Assembly: GCA_947167965.1 (NCBI GenBank) | Contig: CAMVJW010000002.1 | Coordinates: 1 to 64,000, forward strand | DNA: 64,000 bases | Origin: an uncultured Clostridia bacterium | GTDB lineage: Bacteria > Bacillota > Clostridia > TANB77 > CAG-508 | Reading direction: 5' to 3' | In this document: one piece after another, positions 60,734-64,000 of the stretch | Layout: each line of letters opens with the position of its first letter | Position numbering within the stretch: position 1 is the stretch's first letter | The notes under the pieces: generated by a model | The model's database searches: none | Told to the model about the DNA's origin: nothing | The model's input: only the letters and a program-made list of their open reading frames with translations | Program-made: the position numbers and the translations under genes

Positions 60734-62125
60734 ATGAAAAAATTAACAATTAAAGATTTATACAAAGATTATAAAAGTTTTGAAAATAAGCAGGTTTCTT
60801 TAGAAGGATGGATTAGAACTGTTCGTGATTCTAAGACATTTGGATTTATTGAATTAAATGATGGCTCATATTTTAAAAATATTCAAATTGTAATTTCAGA
60901 TAAATTAGATAATTTTAAAGATTTAGTAAAACTTACAATAAGTTCATCTATAAAAGTTACAGGAACTTTAGTAATTACAGAAAATTCTAAACAACCATTT
61001 GAAATACAAGCAACAAACATAGAAGTATTTAATTTAAGTGATAGTGATTATCCTTTACAAAAAAAGAGACATACTTTTGAGTATTTAAGAACAGTGGCTC
61101 ATCTTAGACCTAGAACAAATACTTTTAATGCAATTTTTAGAATTAGAAGTGTAGCAGCATTTGCAATTCATGAATACTTCCAAAATAATGGATATGTATA
61201 TGTTCATACTCCAATTATTACATGTGCAGATTGTGAAGGTTCTGCAGAAATGTTTAAATTAACAACTATGGACTTAGAAAAACCTCTACCAAAAAATGAA
61301 GATGGCACAACTGATTTTTCTAATGATTTATTTGGAAAAGAAGCTTATATTACAGGTTCTGGTCAACTTCATGGAGAAACATTTGCGGCAAGTTTCGGAA
61401 AAATTTATACATTTGGACCAACACTTCGTTCAGAAAACTCAAACACAAAAACACATGCCAATGAATTTTGGATGATTGAACCAGAAATATCATTTTGTGA
61501 TTTAGAACAATTAATGGATATAGAAGAAGATTGTTTAAAATATATTGTTGAAAAAGTATTAGAAAGATGCCCTGAAGAGATTAACTTCTGTGACCAATTT
61601 ATAGAAAAAGGACTTAAAGAAAAATTAAACAAATTACTTAATTCTTCTTTTGTAAGAATTGACCATAAAGATGTTATAGATATTCTTAAAAAAGCTGATA
61701 GAAAATGGGAATTTGAACCTGATTATGGTGAAGATTTAGCTAAAGAACACGAAAAATATATTACAGAATATTTTAATGGTCCTGTTTTTGTTAAAAACTG
61801 GCCAAAAGATATAAAATCTTATTATATGAAGTTAAATTCAGATGGAAAAACAGTTGCAGCGGTTGACTTAGAGGTTCCTGGAGCTGGTGAAATTATGGGT
61901 GGTTCTCAAAGAGAGGAAGACTATGATACATTAGTTAAACTTATGGAAGCTAAAGGTATAAAAACAGAACCTCTTTGGTGGTATTTAGATTTACGTAGAT
62001 ATGGTTCAAATGTACATTCTGGATTTGGTCTTGGATTTGAAAGATTACTTATGTATTTGACTGGTATGGAAAATATTCGTGATGTTATACCTTACCCAAG
62101 AACACCAAAAAATTGTGAATTTTAA
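60734..62125 (+). CDS. asnS: Asparaginyl-tRNA synthetase
   Basis: VSLEGWIRTVRDSKTFGFIELNDGS...HLRPRTNTFNAIFRIRS...GSGQLHGETFAASFGKIYTFGPTLRSENSNTKTHANEFWMIEPE...GFGLGFERLLMYLTGMENIRDVIPYPRTP. Confidence 0.97.
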   Translation: MKKLTIKDLYKDYKSFENKQVSLEGWIRTVRDSKTFGFIELNDGSYFKNIQIVISDKLDNFKDLVKLTISSSIKVTGTLVITENSKQPFEIQATNIEVFNLSDSDYPLQKKRHTFEYLRTVAHLRPRTNTFNAIFRIRSVAAFAIHEYFQNNGYVYVHTPIITCADCEGSAEMFKLTTMDLEKPLPKNEDGTTDFSNDLFGKEAYITGSGQLHGETFAASFGKIYTFGPTLRSENSNTKTHANEFWMIEPEISFCDLEQLMDIEEDCLKYIVEKVLERCPEEINFCDQFIEKGLKEKLNKLLNSSFVRIDHKDVIDILKKADRKWEFEPDYGEDLAKEHEKYITEYFNGPVFVKNWPKDIKSYYMKLNSDGKTVAAVDLEVPGAGEIMGGSQREEDYDTLVKLMEAKGIKTEPLWWYLDLRRYGSNVHSGFGLGFERLLMYLTGMENIRDVIPYPRTPKNCEF

Positions 62126-62140
62126 TATATTATTATTTAT

Positions 62141-62175
62141 TAAAAAAAGCCTAGATTTATCTAGGTTTTTTATTT
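62141..62175 (+). terminator. Rho-independent terminator of asnS
   Basis: aaaaaagcctagatttatctaggttttttatttt. Confidence 0.75.
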
Positions 62176-62257
62176 TATCGCAAATTTTGACAAGTTTCTT
62201 TTATCTTATGTTCTATAATTATGTTTAGGCAACTAGCCTCGAGAGGAGGTGAAAATA

Positions 62258-62401
62258 ATGCCTAAGTTTCAAAAAGAGAAGCAAAATAAAGAAGATACTA
62301 ATAGGATTCAAGAATTTTTACATAAATTATTAAAAGCATCTAAGACAATTCTTGAAATAATATTAGTATTAAAAACAATTATTGAAATGCTTTTCAATTA
62401 A
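62258..62401 (+). CDS. 47-aa hydrophobic peptide, putative type I toxin (module 1)
   Basis: MPKFQKEKQNKEDTNRIQEFLHKLLKASKTILEIILVLKTIIEMLFN; strong SD GAGGAGGTGA. Confidence 0.75.
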   Translation: MPKFQKEKQNKEDTNRIQEFLHKLLKASKTILEIILVLKTIIEMLFN

Positions 62402-62405
62402 TTGT

Positions 62406-62442
62406 AAAAAATCTCCTGTATCTGCATATACAGGAGATTTTT
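62406..62442. terminator. Apparently bidirectional terminator of module 1
   Basis: aaaaatctcctgtatctgcatatacaggagattttt: perfect stem with A-run 5' and T-run 3'. Confidence 0.8.
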
Positions 62443-62486
62443 GGTATCATATAAATACCAGACAACTAATGCCTAAGTTTCAATTA
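62406..62486 (-). ncRNA. Putative antisense antitoxin RNA, module 1
   Basis: Reverse-strand -10 TATAAT (62492-62497) and -35-like TTGAAT (62514-62519), 16-bp spacer; predicted transcript carries the complement of taatgcctaagtttcaa (62467-62483) and ends at the shared hairpin. Confidence 0.55.
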
Positions 62487-62715
62487 TATATATTATACAC
62501 TAATTCAAAAAAAATTCAATTATTTTTAAAAATAATTGATCGACTTTTTTTGACTTTATATTTTCTTGCACATTCCAAGCTTTATATTTCATTTTGGATT
62601 TTGGATTTTAGTTTTAGATTCGAAATATTATTCTATCGCAAATTTTGACAATTTTCTTTTATCTTTTGTTCTATAATTATGCTTAGTCAACTAGCCTCGA
62701 GAGGAGGTGAATAAA

Positions 62716-62859
62716 ATGCCTAAACAATTCAAAGAGAAACAAAAGAAAAAAGATACTAATATTGTTCAAGAATTTTTACATAAATTATTAAAAGCATCTA
62801 AGACAATTCTTGAAATAATATTAGTATTAAAAACAATAATTGAAATACTTTTCAATTAA
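62716..62859 (+). CDS. 47-aa hydrophobic peptide, putative type I toxin (module 2)
   Basis: MPKQFKEKQKKKDTNIVQEFLHKLLKASKTILEIILVLKTIIEILFN; same SD and upstream sequence as module 1. Confidence 0.75.
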   Translation: MPKQFKEKQKKKDTNIVQEFLHKLLKASKTILEIILVLKTIIEILFN

Positions 62860-62863
62860 TTGT

Positions 62864-62900
62864 AAAAAAATCTCCTGTATGCGCAAATACAGGAGATTTT
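62864..62900. terminator. Apparently bidirectional terminator of module 2
   Basis: aaaaaaatctcctgtatgcgcaaatacaggagatttt. Confidence 0.8.
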
Positions 62901-62943
62901 AGTGTTTATAACACCGACAACTTAATGCCTAAACAATCATCTA
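62864..62943 (-). ncRNA. Putative antisense antitoxin RNA, module 2
   Basis: Reverse-strand -10 TATAAT (62949-62954), -35-like TTGTAA (62971-62976), 16-bp spacer; carries the complement of aatgcctaaacaat (62924-62937). Confidence 0.55.
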
Positions 62944-63021
62944 TATATATTATACACAATTATCAAAAAATTACAATTAATTTTTAATATTTATATTATA
63001 AATCGTTCGATTTTTTTTGAC

Positions 63022-64000
63022 TTATTCTTCCTCTTCATCTTCCTTACTTAAATCTCTTGGTCTCATAAGTGGATATAAAACTACATCTCTTATGTTTTGG
63101 CTGTTTGTTAAGAATTGTAAGAATCTATCTATTCCTAATCCCCAACCAGAAATTGGTGGCATACCATATTCCATAGCTCTAATGTATTCATAATCAATAC
63201 TCATAGCTTCTTCATCACCTTGAGCTTTTAGTTTACTTTGCTCAATTAATCTTTTTTCTTGTTCTCTTGCGTCTACAAGCTCTGAATATCCATTTATTAT
63301 TTCTTGTCCATTTACAACTAATTGGAATCTATCTGTAAGATTTGGATTTTCATCATTACTTCTAGCTAAAGGTGATAAGTCTATTGGATGTTTAATTAGA
63401 TATGTTGGCTCTATAATAGATGGTCTACTTACCTTTTTATAAAGTTGATCTATTAAGTTTCCTCTTCCAAGTTCTTCTAAATTATCAGCTTCTAACTTAA
63501 TATTTTGATTTTTTATTTCATTAAGTAAACTTTCAGCAGTATCAAATTTATCTATATCAATTCCACAATCTTTTAAAATAAGTTCTCTAAATGATACTAT
63601 TTTCCATTCTCCACCAAAGTTGATTTTTTTGTCTCCTATTTGAACATTTAAATCACCATCATAAAGATTGCTTAAAATATAAATAATCATTTCTTTTAAA
63701 AATTTCATATTATCTTCATAATTCCAATATGCACTATACCCTTCAACCATTGTGAAATCTTGTAAGTGATTTGCATCCATTCCTTCATTTCTGAAGTCTC
63801 TTGCAACTTCATATACATTATTAAATCCACCAATTATTAATTTTTTTAATGTTAATTCAGGTGAAATTCTTAAATATACTTCTTGGTCTAAGCTATTATG
63901 ATGAGCTGTAAATGGTTTAGCAGTTGCACCTGAAGCTGTATTTTGAAGTGCTGGTGTTTCAACTTCTATAAATCCATGTTCATCTAAGAAGTTTCTTAAA
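63022..64000 (-). CDS. lysS: Lysyl-tRNA synthetase, class II (5' end truncated by window edge)
   Basis: FLDEHGFIEVETPALQNTASGATAKPFTAHHNSLDQEVYLRISPELTLKKLIIGGFNNVYEVARDFRNEGMDANHLQDFTMVEGYSAYWN...GWGLGIDRFLQFLTNSQNIRDVVLYPLMRP. Confidence 0.96.
   Translation of the reverse strand, partial: LRNFLDEHGFIEVETPALQNTASGATAKPFTAHHNSLDQEVYLRISPELTLKKLIIGGFNNVYEVARDFRNEGMDANHLQDFTMVEGYSAYWNYEDNMKFLKEMIIYILSNLYDGDLNVQIGDKKINFGGEWKIVSFRELILKDCGIDIDKFDTAESLLNEIKNQNIKLEADNLEELGRGNLIDQLYKKVSRPSIIEPTYLIKHPIDLSPLARSNDENPNLTDRFQLVVNGQEIINGYSELVDAREQEKRLIEQSKLKAQGDEEAMSIDYEYIRAMEYGMPPISGWGLGIDRFLQFLTNSQNIRDVVLYPLMRPRDLSKEDEEEE

Noticed and set aside
1-64000. CRISPR arrays, tRNA/rRNA genes, prophage or transposase genes
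   Set aside because: None recognised by eye; tRNAscan-SE/Infernal/ISfinder were not run, so absence is not proven.

Overview
AT-rich Firmicutes/Clostridia-type chromosome segment (probably an uncultured gut clostridium; inference from gene content). About 1-41.6 kb is a long array of mostly minus-strand, mostly single-gene accessory units: 5 NUDIX hydrolases, 3 GNATs, 2 peptidase E-like proteins, 2 RhuM-like proteins, methyltransferases, HAD phosphatases, a nitroreductase, MATE, a flotillin-like protein and others, with several truncated gene remnants between intact genes. In its left part (0.9-7.6 kb, with a degenerate copy at 13.4 kb) neighbouring genes are separated by a mosaic intergenic repeat carrying an SD, a start codon, a 14-40 codon mini-ORF and a hairpin-like 3' core. 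About 41.7-64 kb is conserved chromosome: DUF1292, ruvX, ireB, a TadZ/ParA-like AT-hook protein, PPIase, disA, acyl-ACP thioesterase, pgi, rpmA, rplU, deoD, yunB, sipL, CBS, RNHCP, a uridine kinase-like protein, spoIVA (frameshifted), an internally deleted asnS pseudogene, asnS and lysS. The most interesting locus is at 62.2-63.0 kb: two tandem modules, each with a 47-aa hydrophobic peptide ORF, an apparently bidirectional terminator, and beyond it a module-specific direct repeat of the peptide start-codon region plus a reverse-strand promoter. This matches the architecture of a par (Fst)-like type I toxin-antitoxin system with a peptide I do not recognise. All calls are by eye; no searches were run.
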